A stretch of 64,000 nucleotides of DNA from Clostridia bacterium (GCA_002919235.1 PKEX01000011.1:78456-142455); one strand, 5' to 3'. Numbered from the stretch's first letter, positions 27,379-41,556 are shown. Notes: generated from the letters alone by a model not told the origin. Made by a program: numbers and translations.

Positions 27379-27642
27379 CTACCGGACCGGGTCGTAGCCG
27401 CCGGGGTGCCATGGGTGGCAGCGCAGGAGGCGGCGCACACCCATGTACCCCCCTTTCAGCAGCCCGTAGCGCAGCAGGGCCTGGCGCGTGTACTCGGAGC
27501 ACGAGGGATAAAAGCGGCATCTCCTTGGAAACAGAGGCGAAATCGCCTTCTGGTATACCCGGATCGCGCCGGCCAGCAGGCGGCGCGGCCAAAGGAGGGG
27601 GGAGCTGGAATGGATCGATGAACTCGCAAACCGTCTTCCCAT
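27379..27642 (-). CDS. yidD: membrane protein insertion efficiency factor YidD
   Basis: An 87-residue YidD. The family core [30 protein letters not shown] is complete, with its conserved cysteines and the C-terminal GGYDPV. YidD assists YidC. The ATG at 27642 overlaps the rnpA stop by one base (TGATG), a typical coupling. Confidence 0.95.
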   Translation of the reverse strand: MGRRFASSSIHSSSPLLWPRRLLAGAIRVYQKAISPLFPRRCRFYPSCSEYTRQALLRYGLLKGGYMGVRRLLRCHPWHPGGYDPVR

Positions 27643-28004
27643 CAACTCAGGTCCGCTTCTTTCGGTAAGAACTCGCCCTGCTCAAGGAGTTGGTACACGC
27701 CGTGCCTGAGAGGCCAATACCCTTCAAACTTTGCCCGGGTGCGCGCCGAAAACACGAAATCGTATCCGGGAGGAAGCTGCGAGGCGATGGGCAGCACGAT
27801 GGCCCGCAGCCACCGTTTGACGCGATTTCGCTCCACCGCTTTGCCCACCTTCTTGCTGACTGCGAAACCCACCCTCGCCGGCTCGCTGTCGCCGCGGTGA
27901 TAGGCATGAAGGACGGCCACCCGGTTCTTGTACGCTTGGCCCTGCCGGTAGCAGCGTTGAAATTCGTCCGGCCTCTTGAGAATCACCTTGCGCGCCGATG
28001 ACAT
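27642..28004 (-). CDS. rnpA: ribonuclease P protein component
   Basis: A 120-residue basic protein that assists the RNase P RNA in maturing tRNA 5' ends. The family RNR motif is present in [19 protein letters not shown], and the start [14 protein letters not shown] is typical. The ATG is at 28004, 63 nt downstream of rpmH in the usual order. Confidence 0.96.
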   Translation of the reverse strand: MSSARKVILKRPDEFQRCYRQGQAYKNRVAVLHAYHRGDSEPARVGFAVSKKVGKAVERNRVKRWLRAIVLPIASQLPPGYDFVFSARTRAKFEGYWPLRHGVYQLLEQGEFLPKEADLS

Positions 28005-28067
28005 GTTCCACTGGCCTGCGGCCGAAAAAGAGCAGGCCCCGACAGGTCACGCCCCGAGGCCTCGCCC

Positions 28068-28202
28068 TCACGCGGTGAGACGCTTGCGGCCCTTGGCGCG
28101 CCGCCTCTTGAGGACGCGACGGCCCCCTTTGGTGCTCATGCGTACGCGAAACCCATGGGTGCGTTTCCGGTACAGCTTCTTCGGCTGATACGTCCGTTTC
28201 AT
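28068..28202 (-). CDS. rpmH: 50S ribosomal protein L34
   Basis: A 44-residue L34, too short for many ORF filters. It begins [19 protein letters not shown] and ends with GRKRLTA, conserved across bacteria. GGAGGTG lies 9 nt before the ATG at 28202. A strong sigma-A promoter is 34-63 bp upstream. It divides the two transcription arms at the origin. Confidence 0.97.
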   Translation of the reverse strand: MKRTYQPKKLYRKRTHGFRVRMSTKGGRRVLKRRRAKGRKRLTA

Positions 28203-28235
28203 TCCCGAGCACACCTCCGCAAGGACACTATTCTC

Positions 28236-28265
28236 ATTATATCGTTGCCCTTTCAAACCGGTCAA
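28236..28265 (-). promoter_or_regulatory. sigma-A promoter of rpmH operon
   Basis: On the minus strand, TTGACC (-35, 28260-28265) and a perfect TATAAT (-10, 28236-28241) are separated by 18 bp. It should drive rpmH-rnpA-yidD-yidC-khpB and perhaps genes beyond. Confidence 0.8.
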
Positions 28266-28383
28266 GTAATTCCCCTTCACGCCTCGGAAAGCCCTCACGG
28301 CCTCCGGCGGCGCTCTCGGACGCGCCCGCCCGGCAAGGCCCTCCTCAGGCGCAAGCCCGGCGTGCCAAACGGTTGTTCCTTCC

Positions 28384-28412
28384 TTGCGCGCCCCGCCAGC
28401 TTCTGGTACAAT
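28384..28412 (+). promoter_or_regulatory. candidate dnaA promoter
   Basis: TTGCGC (28384-28389) and TACAAT (28407-28412) with 17-bp spacing, about 500 bp upstream of dnaA. The DnaA-box cluster lies between this promoter and dnaA, so DnaA could repress its own transcription from here. Confidence 0.6.
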
Positions 28413-28471
28413 GGGAGCCGCCGAAAACGTCGATGCCATCGACGTTTCGGCAATTTTGTTCTTCAGGGCTT

Positions 28472-28775
28472 TGTGGACAGGTCTGGGGATCCCCTGTGGA
28501 CGGCCTGTGGATAACCGCCGGCAGGTGGATCACAGATTTCCACAACCCGCACAGCGGGACGAAGGGGGTGATCGTCCCGGCGGCTCGGGGCTTACCGGTG
28601 TCGGATCGCGGGGAAAACAGCCGCGCCGCGCAGGCACGCTCCGGCGAAAAACCCTTCTTAGCTGGCCTTTTCCTCGCGCGGCGGGCTGTGGAAAAGCCGC
28701 GGTCCCAGGATGCCCATGGACGGGTGCTTTGACCCATCTCGCCCAGGTCAGAGCCTGTGGAAAACGTGTGGATTG
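28472..28775. other. oriC: oriC, DnaA-box cluster upstream of dnaA
   Basis: The rpmH-dnaA gap (28203-28912) holds a run of DnaA boxes, mostly in one orientation. They are TGTGGACAG (28472), TGTGGACGG (28495), a perfect TGTGGATAA (28506-28514), ATTTCCACA (28536), TGTGGAAAA (28687 and 28756) and TGTGGATTG (28767). With the second cluster at 30339-30601 this gives the bipartite layout known from B. subtilis, where dnaA lies between the two sub-regions. Confidence 0.88.
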
Positions 28776-28912
28776 TGTGAATACCCCACCCTTCCGGGGG
28801 GAGGGTGAGGAGACGAGGACGTGGAATCAAGACACGGTCCTCGCCCGAGACAAAGTCCGGCAAAGAGGAGGCGCTTTCCCTGCAGGGGCGGCAGGGGGGC
28901 GAATGGTCGATC

Positions 28913-30304
28913 ATGCAACTGCAACTGCAAGACCTGTGGAAGCACGTCGTCGAACGGGCGCGGCGTGATTTCGGCAGCACCACCTTGGACATGCTGCTGG
29001 AGAATGCCGAGCCTGTGAAGTTGGAATCCGGAACCCTCACGCTCCGCTTCCTCACCAACTGGGAGAGGGACTGGGTAGAGGCACGGCACCTCGACGATCT
29101 CAGGACCATGTGCCGGGAGCTGGTTCCGGGCATCGTCGACATCGAGCTGATCACCGCTTCCGACAACGGGAGCGCCGTCGCGTCGCCTCCTCCGTCCAGC
29201 ACCGGCGCCGGCGGCGACGCTTCGCCTTCTCGCCCGGCGCCCGGATTGCTGCGCTCGCGCGCACCGGCGCGTGTGTCGGGGGGCACGCTGAACCCGCGCT
29301 ATACCTTTGATTCGTTTGTCGTCGGCCCGAGCAACCGGTTCGCGCAGGCCGCGGCCCTGGCCGTCGCCGAGGATCCGGCCGGTGCGTACAACCCCCTCTT
29401 CCTTTACGGCGGCGTGGGGCTGGGAAAAACTCACTTGATGCAGGCCATTGCCCACTACGTCCGCGAGCATCACCGCCGCATGCTCGTGGTCTACGTGTCT
29501 TCGGAGACGTTTACGAACGAGCTGATCAACGCGCTGGCCAAGCGCTCGATGGCCGAATTCCGCCAGAAGTACCGCAACGTCGACGTGCTCTTGATCGACG
29601 ACATCCAGTTTGTCGCGGGCAAGGAACAGACCCAGGAAGAGTTTTTCCACACCTTCAACGCACTGTACGAAGCGGAGAAGCAGATCGTCATCTCCAGCGA
29701 CCGGCCGCCCAAGGAGATCCCCACCCTGGAAGAGCGGCTCCGCTCGCGCTTTGAGTGGGGACTCACCACCGACATCCAGCCTCCCGACCTGGAAACGCGG
29801 GTGGCCATCTTGCGCAAGAAGGCGGCAGACGAGGGGATCACGCTGCCGAACGACACCTATCTTTATATCGCCAACGTCATCCAGTCCAACATCCGGGAGC
29901 TGGAAGGGGCGCTCATCCGGGTGGTGGCCTACGCGTCGCTGCAAAACCTGCCGCTCACGCCGGAAGTGGCTGAAGAGGCGCTCAAGGACATCGTTTCGGC
30001 GTCGAAGAACCGCGTGATCACCGTCGACCTGATCCAGTCGGTGGTCGCCTCGCACTTCGGCGTGAACGTGGCCGACATGAAAGCGAAGAAGCGCACCCGG
30101 GCCCTGGCCTTTCCCCGGCAGATCGCCATGTACCTCACGCGCGAGCTCACCGACTCGTCGCTTCCGGAGATCGGGGAGGCCTTCGGAGGCCGGGATCACT
30201 CCACGGTCATCCACGCGTGCGAGAAGATCAAGCAGGAAGCTGCGAACAACCCTTCGCTGTCGCAGACCTTGCGGGAGCTGACGCAAAAGATCCAGGCAGG
30301 ATGA
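28913..30304 (+). CDS. dnaA: chromosomal replication initiator DnaA
   Basis: A 463-residue DnaA. Domain I ([16 protein letters not shown]) is followed by a variable serine/proline-rich linker (about 85-120). The AAA+ domain has Walker [12 protein letters not shown] (about residue 165) and Walker [10 protein letters not shown] (about 224). The C-terminal DNA-binding domain has the signature [15 protein letters not shown]. The ATG at 28913 begins MQLQLQDLW like the family, but its only ribosome-binding candidate is a GGGGGG run about 13 nt away. The longer frame from 28805 has a non-family N-terminus. Confidence 0.97.
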   Translation: MQLQLQDLWKHVVERARRDFGSTTLDMLLENAEPVKLESGTLTLRFLTNWERDWVEARHLDDLRTMCRELVPGIVDIELITASDNGSAVASPPPSSTGAGGDASPSRPAPGLLRSRAPARVSGGTLNPRYTFDSFVVGPSNRFAQAAALAVAEDPAGAYNPLFLYGGVGLGKTHLMQAIAHYVREHHRRMLVVYVSSETFTNELINALAKRSMAEFRQKYRNVDVLLIDDIQFVAGKEQTQEEFFHTFNALYEAEKQIVISSDRPPKEIPTLEERLRSRFEWGLTTDIQPPDLETRVAILRKKAADEGITLPNDTYLYIANVIQSNIRELEGALIRVVAYASLQNLPLTPEVAEEALKDIVSASKNRVITVDLIQSVVASHFGVNVADMKAKKRTRALAFPRQIAMYLTRELTDSSLPEIGEAFGGRDHSTVIHACEKIKQEAANNPSLSQTLRELTQKIQAG

Positions 30305-30630
30305 TGGGGACGAGCGTGGGGATGCGGGCCGGGTCCGCTGTGGACAAGGTGTGGGCCTCCCCGTGGAGAGGTGTGGACGGGATGTCGATGAACCGGCGGT
30401 CAGGCGGGCGGCTCTCCGCCGGGCGTGGATGATGTGGAGAGCCGCGCGCCGGCCGTCCACGGGAAAGCCCACACCCGAAGCGGCGTGCGGCACGGGGCTT
30501 CAGCGAGGTTTCCACAGCGTGCACACGGCCTACTACGACGACGGCGGACATCTAGAAAAAGATCGATCTCTATGGGATATTATGGGTCGTCATGTGGACA
30601 CAGGCATGACGCCCGCGGGAGGATAGGCCT
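30305..30630. other. oriC: oriC, dnaA-dnaN intergenic sub-region with DnaA boxes and AT-rich stretch
   Basis: This 326-bp gap has DnaA boxes TGTGGACAA (30339), TGTGGACGG (30372), TGTGGAGAG (30433), GTTTCCACA (30508) and TGTGGACAC (30593). An AT-rich stretch at about 30551-30585 stands out against the GC-rich background and is the best candidate for the DNA-unwinding element. No gene is seen here. Confidence 0.8.
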
Positions 30631-31737
30631 GTGGATTTTGTCTGCCAGCGGGACGATTTCGCGCGGGGGATCACGACAGTCGAACGGGCGGTATCCACCA
30701 AGGACAACATGCCCATCCTCGAGGGGATCTACATCCGGGCCCACCAGGATGGCCTGCAGCTCATCGCGACGGATCTCGAGATGAGCATCGAGTGCTCCGT
30801 GCCGGCCCGGGTCGAGCGGGAAGGGGCGGCCGTCCTCAGCGGCAAGGTGCTGGGCCAGATTGTCCGGAAGTTCGCCGGCAGTGAAGTGACCTACCGGACC
30901 GCCGAGAACGGGGTGGCGGAGCTCGCTTCCGGCCGCTCCCGCTTTTCCGTGCACACCATGCCCGAGGACGAGTTCCCGGCGCTGCCCGAAGTGGACGACG
31001 AGGAGATGTGGCGGATCCCCCAAGGCGCCCTCCGGCGCATGATCCGGCACACCGCGTTCGCCGCGGCGGCCGACGAGTCCCGGCCGTTTCTCACCGGGGT
31101 TCTCATCGAGGTGGACGGGGACGAACTGCGCCTGGTGGCCACCGACTCCAACCGGTTGGCGTTCCACAAGGGAAAGCTCAGCCAGGGCGCCGTGCAGCCC
31201 CGGTCGGGGATCGTTCCCGTGCGGGCCCTGGTCGAGCTCATGCGGATCCTCGACGCGGATGAAGACTCGGAGGTCGAGTTCGTCGTCTCCCACAGCCAGG
31301 CGGTGTTCCGCGCCCCGGGAGTGCAGATGATCTCCCGGGTGATCGAAGGGCAGTTTCCCGACTACCGCCGGGTCTTTCCCGGGCAGCAGCCGACCCGCCT
31401 CCGGGTGGATCGCGCCGAGCTCCTGGCGGCGGTGGAGCGGGTATCGCTCATCGCCCGGCGCAGCACGCCGGTGGTCCGGCTTTCGGTGAGCGGCAACAAC
31501 CTGTCGCTGACCTCGCGGGAGGCCGAGGTGGGGCATGCCCTGGAAGAGCTCGCGGTGGTGAAAGAAGGAGACGACCAAGAGGCGGCGTACCAGTCCCGGT
31601 ATTTGGCGGAGGCGCTGCGCGCGATGGACAGCGACGAAGTGGAAGTGGGCCTTGGACACGGTCTGAGGCAGGGAAGCATCGCGCCCGTCGGAGACGAAAA
31701 CTATCTCTACATCGTGATGCCAGTGAGGGTGGGGTAA
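30631..31737 (+). CDS. dnaN: DNA polymerase III beta subunit (sliding clamp)
   Basis: A 368-residue clamp with three similar domains. It opens DFVCQRDDFARGITTVERAVSTKDNMPIL and ends with the usual NYLYIVMPVRV. It encircles DNA and tethers polymerase III. The start is GTG at 30631 with GGGAGGA 8-9 nt upstream. It is the first gene of the plus-strand dnaN-yaaA-recF run. Confidence 0.97.
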   Translation: MDFVCQRDDFARGITTVERAVSTKDNMPILEGIYIRAHQDGLQLIATDLEMSIECSVPARVEREGAAVLSGKVLGQIVRKFAGSEVTYRTAENGVAELASGRSRFSVHTMPEDEFPALPEVDDEEMWRIPQGALRRMIRHTAFAAAADESRPFLTGVLIEVDGDELRLVATDSNRLAFHKGKLSQGAVQPRSGIVPVRALVELMRILDADEDSEVEFVVSHSQAVFRAPGVQMISRVIEGQFPDYRRVFPGQQPTRLRVDRAELLAAVERVSLIARRSTPVVRLSVSGNNLSLTSREAEVGHALEELAVVKEGDDQEAAYQSRYLAEALRAMDSDEVEVGLGHGLRQGSIAPVGDENYLYIVMPVRVG

Positions 31738-31740
31738 AAC

Positions 31741-31995
31741 GTGAACGCCAAAACTCGGGAAGCCCCGCAGGACGTGGTGATCCAGGGCACCGAGATCGAG
31801 CTGAACCAGTTTCTCAAGCTGACGCGAGCGGTGAGCACGGGCGGTGAAGGCAAGGCCCTGATCCAGCAGGGCGCGGTGAGGGTCAACGGGGAGATCGAGA
31901 CCCGCCGGGGCCGCACGCTGCGGTCGGGCGACGTGGTGCGCCTGGCCGGCCGGGGCGTCTACCGGGTGAGAGGCGCCGATCAGGAGCCTTCGTGA
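31741..31995 (+). CDS. yaaA: S4-domain RNA-binding protein, YaaA type
   Basis: An 84-residue S4-domain protein (EIELNQFLKLTRAVSTGGEGKALIQQGAVRVNGEIETRRGRTL). In B. subtilis the equivalent small gene sits between dnaN and recF and is linked to ribosome assembly. The start is GTG at 31741, 3 nt after dnaN, and it ends 1 nt before recF, so all three are probably one transcript. Confidence 0.93.
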   Translation: MNAKTREAPQDVVIQGTEIELNQFLKLTRAVSTGGEGKALIQQGAVRVNGEIETRRGRTLRSGDVVRLAGRGVYRVRGADQEPS

Positions 31996-31996
31996 G

Positions 31997-33136
31997 GTGC
32001 TTTTGCAGCGGATCCAGCTCCAGCATTTCCGCAACTACCAAGAGCTCTCTCTGGAGTTTACCGCGAGCCTCAACCTCTTCGTCGGGGAGAACGCGCAAGG
32101 GAAGAGCAACCTCCTCGAGGGGATTTACCTCGCGGCGCTGGGACGCTCGTACCGGACCACCAATGACCAGGACCTGATCCAGTGGGGCGCTCCGTTCGCC
32201 AGGGTGCGGGCGGAGGCCGAGGGAGAAGCGGCCGGCTGCCGCATCGAGATTCTCCTCCCGCGGGAGGGGGCGAAGGAGATCCGGGTGGGAGGCCAGCCGC
32301 TGCGCCGCCACTCCGACCTCCTGGGCACGATGAACGCCGTGATCTTTTCCCCCGATGACCTGCAGCTGGTCAAGGGGGCGCCGGCGCTGCGGCGGCGGTT
32401 TCTCGACATCGAGCTGGCCCAGGTGAGCCCGGCGTACCGGCACCATTTTGCTCGCTACCACCGGGTGCTGCGCCAGCGCAACAACCTTCTCAAGGCTGTG
32501 AACATCGGCAGCGCGGGGCGGGACGCCCTCGTTGAGTGGGACGAGCAGCTGATCGCCGACGGATCCCGCATCATCGCCAAGCGGGCGCGGGCGGTGCGCC
32601 GCCTCGCCGGCTGGAGCCGGGAGATGCAGCGGCGCATCAGCGGCGGCAGGGAAGAGCTGGACCTGGTCTACCGCCCGTTCTTCGCTAGGCCCGGCGAGGC
32701 GCCCGGGAGCGAGTGGGAGGACCCGGAGGCGGTGGCCCAGCGGTTCCGGGAGGCGCTGGCGGCCGTGCGCCGGGAAGAGGTGGTGCGAGCCACCACGCTG
32801 GTCGGCCCGCAGCGGGACGACATCGCCTTCATGGTGGGCGAGATCGACCTGCGCTACTTCGGCTCCCAAGGCCAGCAGCGGACCGCCGTCCTCGCCACCA
32901 AGCTGGCCGAGCTGGAGTTCGTCCGGGAAGAGACCGGGGAATACCCGGTCCTGCTGCTGGACGACGTCATGTCCGAGCTGGACGACGAGCGGAAAGCGCG
33001 CTTTCTCGAAACCGTCACGGGCCGGATCAACACCTTTATCACCACCACCGGCCTGGAGAGCTTTACCCGGGAGATCCTGGAGCAGGCGGCGGTGTACCGG
33101 ATCCGCGCCGGAACGGTCGTTCCGGAAAAAGTCTGA
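31997..33136 (+). CDS. recF: DNA replication and repair protein RecF
   Basis: A 379-residue SMC-like ATPase that helps RecOR load RecA at gaps. Walker A is GENAQGKSN (about residues 30-38), the ABC signature GSQGQQRTAVLATKL, and Walker B PVLLLDDVMSELD. The start is GTG at 31997 with AGGAG 10 nt upstream; the TTG two codons later is an alternative. Length is slightly above the usual 370. Confidence 0.96.
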   Translation: MLLQRIQLQHFRNYQELSLEFTASLNLFVGENAQGKSNLLEGIYLAALGRSYRTTNDQDLIQWGAPFARVRAEAEGEAAGCRIEILLPREGAKEIRVGGQPLRRHSDLLGTMNAVIFSPDDLQLVKGAPALRRRFLDIELAQVSPAYRHHFARYHRVLRQRNNLLKAVNIGSAGRDALVEWDEQLIADGSRIIAKRARAVRRLAGWSREMQRRISGGREELDLVYRPFFARPGEAPGSEWEDPEAVAQRFREALAAVRREEVVRATTLVGPQRDDIAFMVGEIDLRYFGSQGQQRTAVLATKLAELEFVREETGEYPVLLLDDVMSELDDERKARFLETVTGRINTFITTTGLESFTREILEQAAVYRIRAGTVVPEKV

Positions 33137-33167
33137 TTTTAGGCGCGGTTGCGCCCCGGCGCGGGTT

Positions 33168-33197
33168 TGACAGTGCCAGCTAGAAAAGAATATTATA
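33168..33197 (+). promoter_or_regulatory. sigma-A promoter of gyrB
   Basis: A perfect TTGACA (33168-33173) and TATTAT (33192-33197) spaced 18 bp lie between recF and gyrB. A 115-nt leader follows. Confidence 0.72.
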
Positions 33198-33234
33198 GAG
33201 ATGTTGGGGTGGCCCGCACATCGTGTCACCCTGA

Positions 33235-35232
<1,998 letters not shown>

Positions 35233-35310
35233 CGCGACCTGCCGCCGGGGCCCGGCCGCCGGCGCGGGCCCGGTCCGTCCATCAGCTCTAGGGTGAAGGT
35301 GTGAGCGACA

Positions 35311-37761
<2,451 letters not shown>

Positions 37762-37782
37762 GGGGCAGGCAGGGAACGCCCC

Positions 37783-37811
37783 TGGTCAATCCGTTCTTTC
37801 TCGGATATAAT
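37783..37811 (+). promoter_or_regulatory. promoter of tRNA-Ala
   Basis: A perfect TATAAT (37806-37811) with a weak -35 (TGGTCA, 37783-37788) 17 bp upstream, about 90 bp before the tRNA gene. Confidence 0.55.
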
Positions 37812-37900
37812 ATGTGGGTGCCCGGTTCGCGACGGCCTTTCGGCCGCGGCACGGCGCGCGGTCTTGAGGACCGCCGGCCGGCGCCGGAAGGGCACTGGAC

Positions 37901-37976
<76 letters not shown>

Positions 37977-37985
37977 TGAAGACAC

Positions 37986-38018
37986 GGCCCTCGGGATCCG
38001 TTTCCCGAGGGCCTTTTT
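37986..38018 (+). terminator. intrinsic terminator after tRNA-Ala
   Basis: An 11-bp perfect stem (GGCCCTCGGGA / TCCCGAGGGCC) with a 6-nt loop followed by TTTTT. It is the clearest rho-independent terminator in the window. Confidence 0.92.
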
Positions 38019-38118
38019 CGCTCTTTCCCCTTGTTCCGTTTCCCCTGCCCGACGGGGCACGCCTGGTCTCTTGGAGGACTTTTCCGGGCCGGGCTGTCGT
38101 CGCCTTCAACGAGCGGGC

Positions 38119-39729
38119 TCAACGCGCCCGCCCTTCGACCACCTGGTCGGCGATGTTGGCGGCGTGATCGGCGATGCGCTCCAGGTTGCTGGCGAGGTCC
38201 AAGAAGACGACGCCCGAAGTCGGGTGGCATTCGCCCCGGTTGAGACGCTCGATGTGGCTGGCCCGCATCGAACGTTCCATCGCGTCGACCTGTTTCTCCA
38301 GCTCGAAGACTTCCTTGGCCTTGGCGGGATCCGCCTCTCGCCAGGCCTCCAACGCCAAATCGTAGGCGCGCAGGGTGGTCTCGGCCAGCTGCCTCAGCTC
38401 TTGCTTGGCGGTATCGCTGAACGGGAGCTGCTCCTCTTGGCTCACCTGCACTAGCTCGGCGATGTTCTCGCCGTGGTCGCCCACCCGCTCGATGTTGGCG
38501 GCGTTGCTAATCAAGACGGCGACCATCTCTGACTGTTCGTTTGACAGCCGTTCCGCCGCCAGCTTCGACAGGTACTCGGTGATCGACAGGTTGAGCTGGT
38601 TCACTTTCTGTTCCACGGCCAGTGCTCTCTCGACGTCCTCCGGGCCGCCGTTCTCCAAGAGGGCCGAAAGGGGCAGAGACACCGTCTCGCGCGCCAGGGC
38701 CGCCATTTCAAAGATCTCGTCTCTCGAGACGTTGATGGCCACCGAAGGCGTCTCCAGCAGCCGCACGTCCAAGTGCCGCGGCGCTTCCAGGAGCTCGAGA
38801 CGGGTCCGGTCCGGCACCAGCCGGACCACCAGCCAGACGATGGCGCCGGCGAACGGCAGCTGGATGATGGTGTTGGCGATGTTGAAAATGGCGTGGGCGT
38901 TGGCGATCTGCCGCACGATGTCGGAGGACGTCGCGGCGATGACGGGCGTCATCAAAGGCATTGCCAACAGGAACAGGACCGTGCCGATGACGTTGAAGAC
39001 CACGTGCACCGCTGCGGCCCGCTTGGCCGTGACCGAAGCCCCGATCGCGGAGAGGACCGCGGTGATGGTGGTGCCGATGTTGTCGCCGAAGAGGATGGGG
39101 AGCGCAGAGCGGAGAGGGATCAGGCCTTCCGCCGCCATCGATTGCAAGAGGCCGATGGAGGCGCTGCTGCTTTGAAGGACAGCCGTGATCCCGACCCCAA
39201 ACACCACGCCGAGAAGGGGATTGTCGCCCAGCGACAGCAGGATTTCCCGGATCGCCGCGGATTCCCGCAGCGGCCGCAGCCCGCTGGTCATCACTTCAAG
39301 GCCTAGGAACAGCATGCCGAAGCCCATCAGGACCTGACCGACGAACTTCACCCGCTCCCGCTTGGCAAACATGAGCAAGGCGACGCCTACCCCGATGGCA
39401 GGGAGGGCGTAGTCGTCCAGGCGGAAGGCGATGAGCTGGGCGGTGACCGTGGTGCCGATGTTGGCGCCCATGATGACGCCCACGGCTTGCTGCAGCGTCA
39501 TGAGCCGGGCGTTGACGAAGCCCACCGTCATCACCGTGACGGTGCTGCTGCTTTGGAGCAAGGCGGTGACGGCCGCTCCCACCAGCACGCCCGTGACCCG
39601 GTTGGTGGTCAGCACTTCCAGGAGGCGCTTGAGGCGGTGCCCGGCGGTCTTTTGAAGGCCGTCCGCCATATTGTGCATGCCGAACAGAAACAGCCCAAGT
39701 CCACCTACGAGCCCAAAGAGAATCTCCAC
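38119..39729 (-). CDS. Na/Pi-cotransporter family protein with PhoU-like domain
   Basis: A 536-residue protein. Two repeats of the Na/Pi (NptA, PF02690) transporter fold carry the QSSS motifs ALLQSSSTVTVMTVGF and AVLQSSSASIGLL, together with GANIGTTVTAQLI and GDNIGTTITAVL. A C-terminal PhoU-like helical domain (from about residue 340) has SNAANIERVGDHGENIAELV and LASNLERIADHAANIADQVV. It may take up phosphate with sodium, or regulate it. The start is GTG 39729 with GGAGG 7 nt away; TTG 39732 is also possible. Confidence 0.9.
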   Translation of the reverse strand: MEILFGLVGGLGLFLFGMHNMADGLQKTAGHRLKRLLEVLTTNRVTGVLVGAAVTALLQSSSTVTVMTVGFVNARLMTLQQAVGVIMGANIGTTVTAQLIAFRLDDYALPAIGVGVALLMFAKRERVKFVGQVLMGFGMLFLGLEVMTSGLRPLRESAAIREILLSLGDNPLLGVVFGVGITAVLQSSSASIGLLQSMAAEGLIPLRSALPILFGDNIGTTITAVLSAIGASVTAKRAAAVHVVFNVIGTVLFLLAMPLMTPVIAATSSDIVRQIANAHAIFNIANTIIQLPFAGAIVWLVVRLVPDRTRLELLEAPRHLDVRLLETPSVAINVSRDEIFEMAALARETVSLPLSALLENGGPEDVERALAVEQKVNQLNLSITEYLSKLAAERLSNEQSEMVAVLISNAANIERVGDHGENIAELVQVSQEEQLPFSDTAKQELRQLAETTLRAYDLALEAWREADPAKAKEVFELEKQVDAMERSMRASHIERLNRGECHPTSGVVFLDLASNLERIADHAANIADQVVEGRAR

Positions 39730-39732
39730 CAA

Positions 39733-40649
39733 GCATCCTCCCAGGTGCAGCCGCCGGTCTGTGCCGCCGCCGGCGCTGCCGCGGGTGCCTCGCTAGCGCG
39801 AAGGTTGCCGTCTCACGTGTGCAAGGTCGCGGTTGCTCAAAGGTAGAAGTCTTTGCCCGAACATAGGAGATTATCCGCACGTACGGCGAAGCCCTTTCAG
39901 AGGAACCCAAGAAGTAGGACGGAAAAGCCTCTCGCGTAGCCCTAGCTGCGGGCGCTCTTCACCGTTGCCCCGGCGGCAAGGCTGGTAATCCCCACAGGCC
40001 AGGAGCACATTCCTCTAGGAGCTTGTCCCTCCAGGAATCTCTCCCTTAAGAGCCTCAAGAGCCTCTCGCCTGAATGTCCCTCGTTACGCGACGGGTCATC
40101 GCTCCTTCACGGGGGACCATCGAGCGAGGCGAGCATCAAATCAAAGGAAAAATCCAACGCTGGATTGTGAAAGTCCTCCCATTCACCGCAGGGCCCAAGA
40201 ATGAGCGCATTCAGCCGTCCTGGTGCCCACGAATGAGCAGCGGACTGCCGCGGGTCGCCCAGTTCTGAGGCGGTCGTCCACGAGGAGATCCAAGAGCGAG
40301 CGCATCAGCCACTCGATGCGCTGCCCGCTCACCCGTGAGTCGCTCAACAGGGAATGAAAAACCACGCACGCCTTTCCCCCGGCCGTGGCCGGCGGGCGGG
40401 CTGCGGTGGCGCCGCGCGCCCGGAAGCGCCGCGGCAGGGGCCGTTTGCAGGAAACTATAGGATTTCCCCCGGCCTCCGCCGAAGGTGTCCGGCGGAGGCT
40501 TCCGTGCTGCGGCCGCCGGGAAAGCCGGGAGCGGGACGGTGCCACACGGGAGCGAAGCCGCCCGGCGGCGGGGGGACTGGCGGTGGGAGCACGGGTTGAG
40601 GCCCGTTCGGAAGCGAGACGCTGGAACCAAACCACGAGGTGATGCCCGG
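39733..40649. other. 917-bp region without a convincing gene
   Basis: The stretch 39850-40350 is less GC-rich than its surroundings and shows no family-like reading frame. A minus-strand frame around 40183-40360 has a few protein-like stretches (for example WLMRSLLDLLVDD) but no start signal and no recognisable domain, so it may be a decayed gene. I saw no promoter or terminator good enough to list. Confidence 0.5.
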
Positions 40650-41504
40650 ATGAAGAAGGTCCGTTTGGGTACCACGGACGAATTTGTCCCGGCCATCGGC
40701 CAGGGTACATGGAAAATGGGCCAGGATCCGGCGAAGCGTTCGCAAGAAGTGCAGGCCCTGCGGGACGGCATCGCGCACGGCGCCACGCTGATCGACACGG
40801 CGGAGATGTATTCGGAGGGCGAGGCGGAGCGGATCGTCGCCGATGCCGTCCACGACGTGCGGGATCAGATCTTTCTCGTCACCAAGGTGTGGCCCACCAA
40901 CGCCTCCTACGATGGCGTCCTGAGAGCGGCGGCCGGGAGTCTCCGGCGGCTGCGGACCGACCGGATCGACCTCTACCTCCTCCACTGGCCCAGCGCCGAG
41001 CACCCCATTTCCGAAACGATGCGGGCCATGAGAAAGCTGGCCGAGGACGGCTCTGTCCGCTACATCGGCGTCAGCAACTTTTCGGACGAGCTCTTGGCGG
41101 AGGCGCAGGACGCCCTGGGAGACCGGCTGATCGTCTGCAACCAGGTGGTCTACAACCTGCAGAACCGGATCATCGAAAAGCGGGTCAAGCCCTACTGCGA
41201 CCAGCACGGCATCACGGTGATGGCGTACTCGCCGCTGGGCGACGGCAGGTTCCCCGAGCCCGGGACCGAAGGGCGGGCGGTCCTGGACAAGATCGCCGCG
41301 AAGTACGGGAAAACCCCGTACCAGGTGGCGCTCAACTGGCTGATCGCCCAGGGGAACGTCATCGCGATCCCGAAGGCGTCCAATCCCCGCCACGCAGTGG
41401 AAAACGCGCAGGCCGCCGGCTTTGAGCTGGCCGGCGAGGACCTGGCCGAGATCGCGCAGGCATTCCCGCTGCCGGCGGGCGATTTTGTCGTCCGGAGGCT
41501 GTAG
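40650..41504 (+). CDS. aldo/keto reductase
   Basis: A 284-residue TIM-barrel NADPH oxidoreductase. The catalytic tetrad is visible: Asp and Tyr in IDTAEMYSEGEAE, Lys in FLVTKVWP, His in LYLLHWPS. Cofactor segments YIGVSNFSDELL and VIAIPKASNPRHAVENAQAA are present. It resembles the YtbE / 2,5-diketo-gluconate reductase group, but the substrate is unknown. The ATG at 40650 has GAGGTGA 8 nt upstream; the frame extending to 40485 is rejected. Confidence 0.92.
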   Translation: MKKVRLGTTDEFVPAIGQGTWKMGQDPAKRSQEVQALRDGIAHGATLIDTAEMYSEGEAERIVADAVHDVRDQIFLVTKVWPTNASYDGVLRAAAGSLRRLRTDRIDLYLLHWPSAEHPISETMRAMRKLAEDGSVRYIGVSNFSDELLAEAQDALGDRLIVCNQVVYNLQNRIIEKRVKPYCDQHGITVMAYSPLGDGRFPEPGTEGRAVLDKIAAKYGKTPYQVALNWLIAQGNVIAIPKASNPRHAVENAQAAGFELAGEDLAEIAQAFPLPAGDFVVRRL

Positions 41505-41532
41505 GCGGGCGGGGATTGAAAGCGACGGCGGC

Positions 41533-41556
41533 GGGCGGCACCCGGAGGAGCCGCCC
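41533..41556. terminator. short hairpin between convergent genes
   Basis: A 7-bp GGGCGGC / GCCGCCC stem with a 10-nt loop lies between the aldo/keto reductase and the TolC-family gene. There is no T-run, so it may serve as a weak bidirectional terminator. Confidence 0.35.

Noticed and set aside
28748..30493. Long minus-strand frame opposite dnaA (581 codons)
   Set aside because: It is antisense to a clear DnaA; high GC content leaves few stop codons, and the translation shows no protein family.
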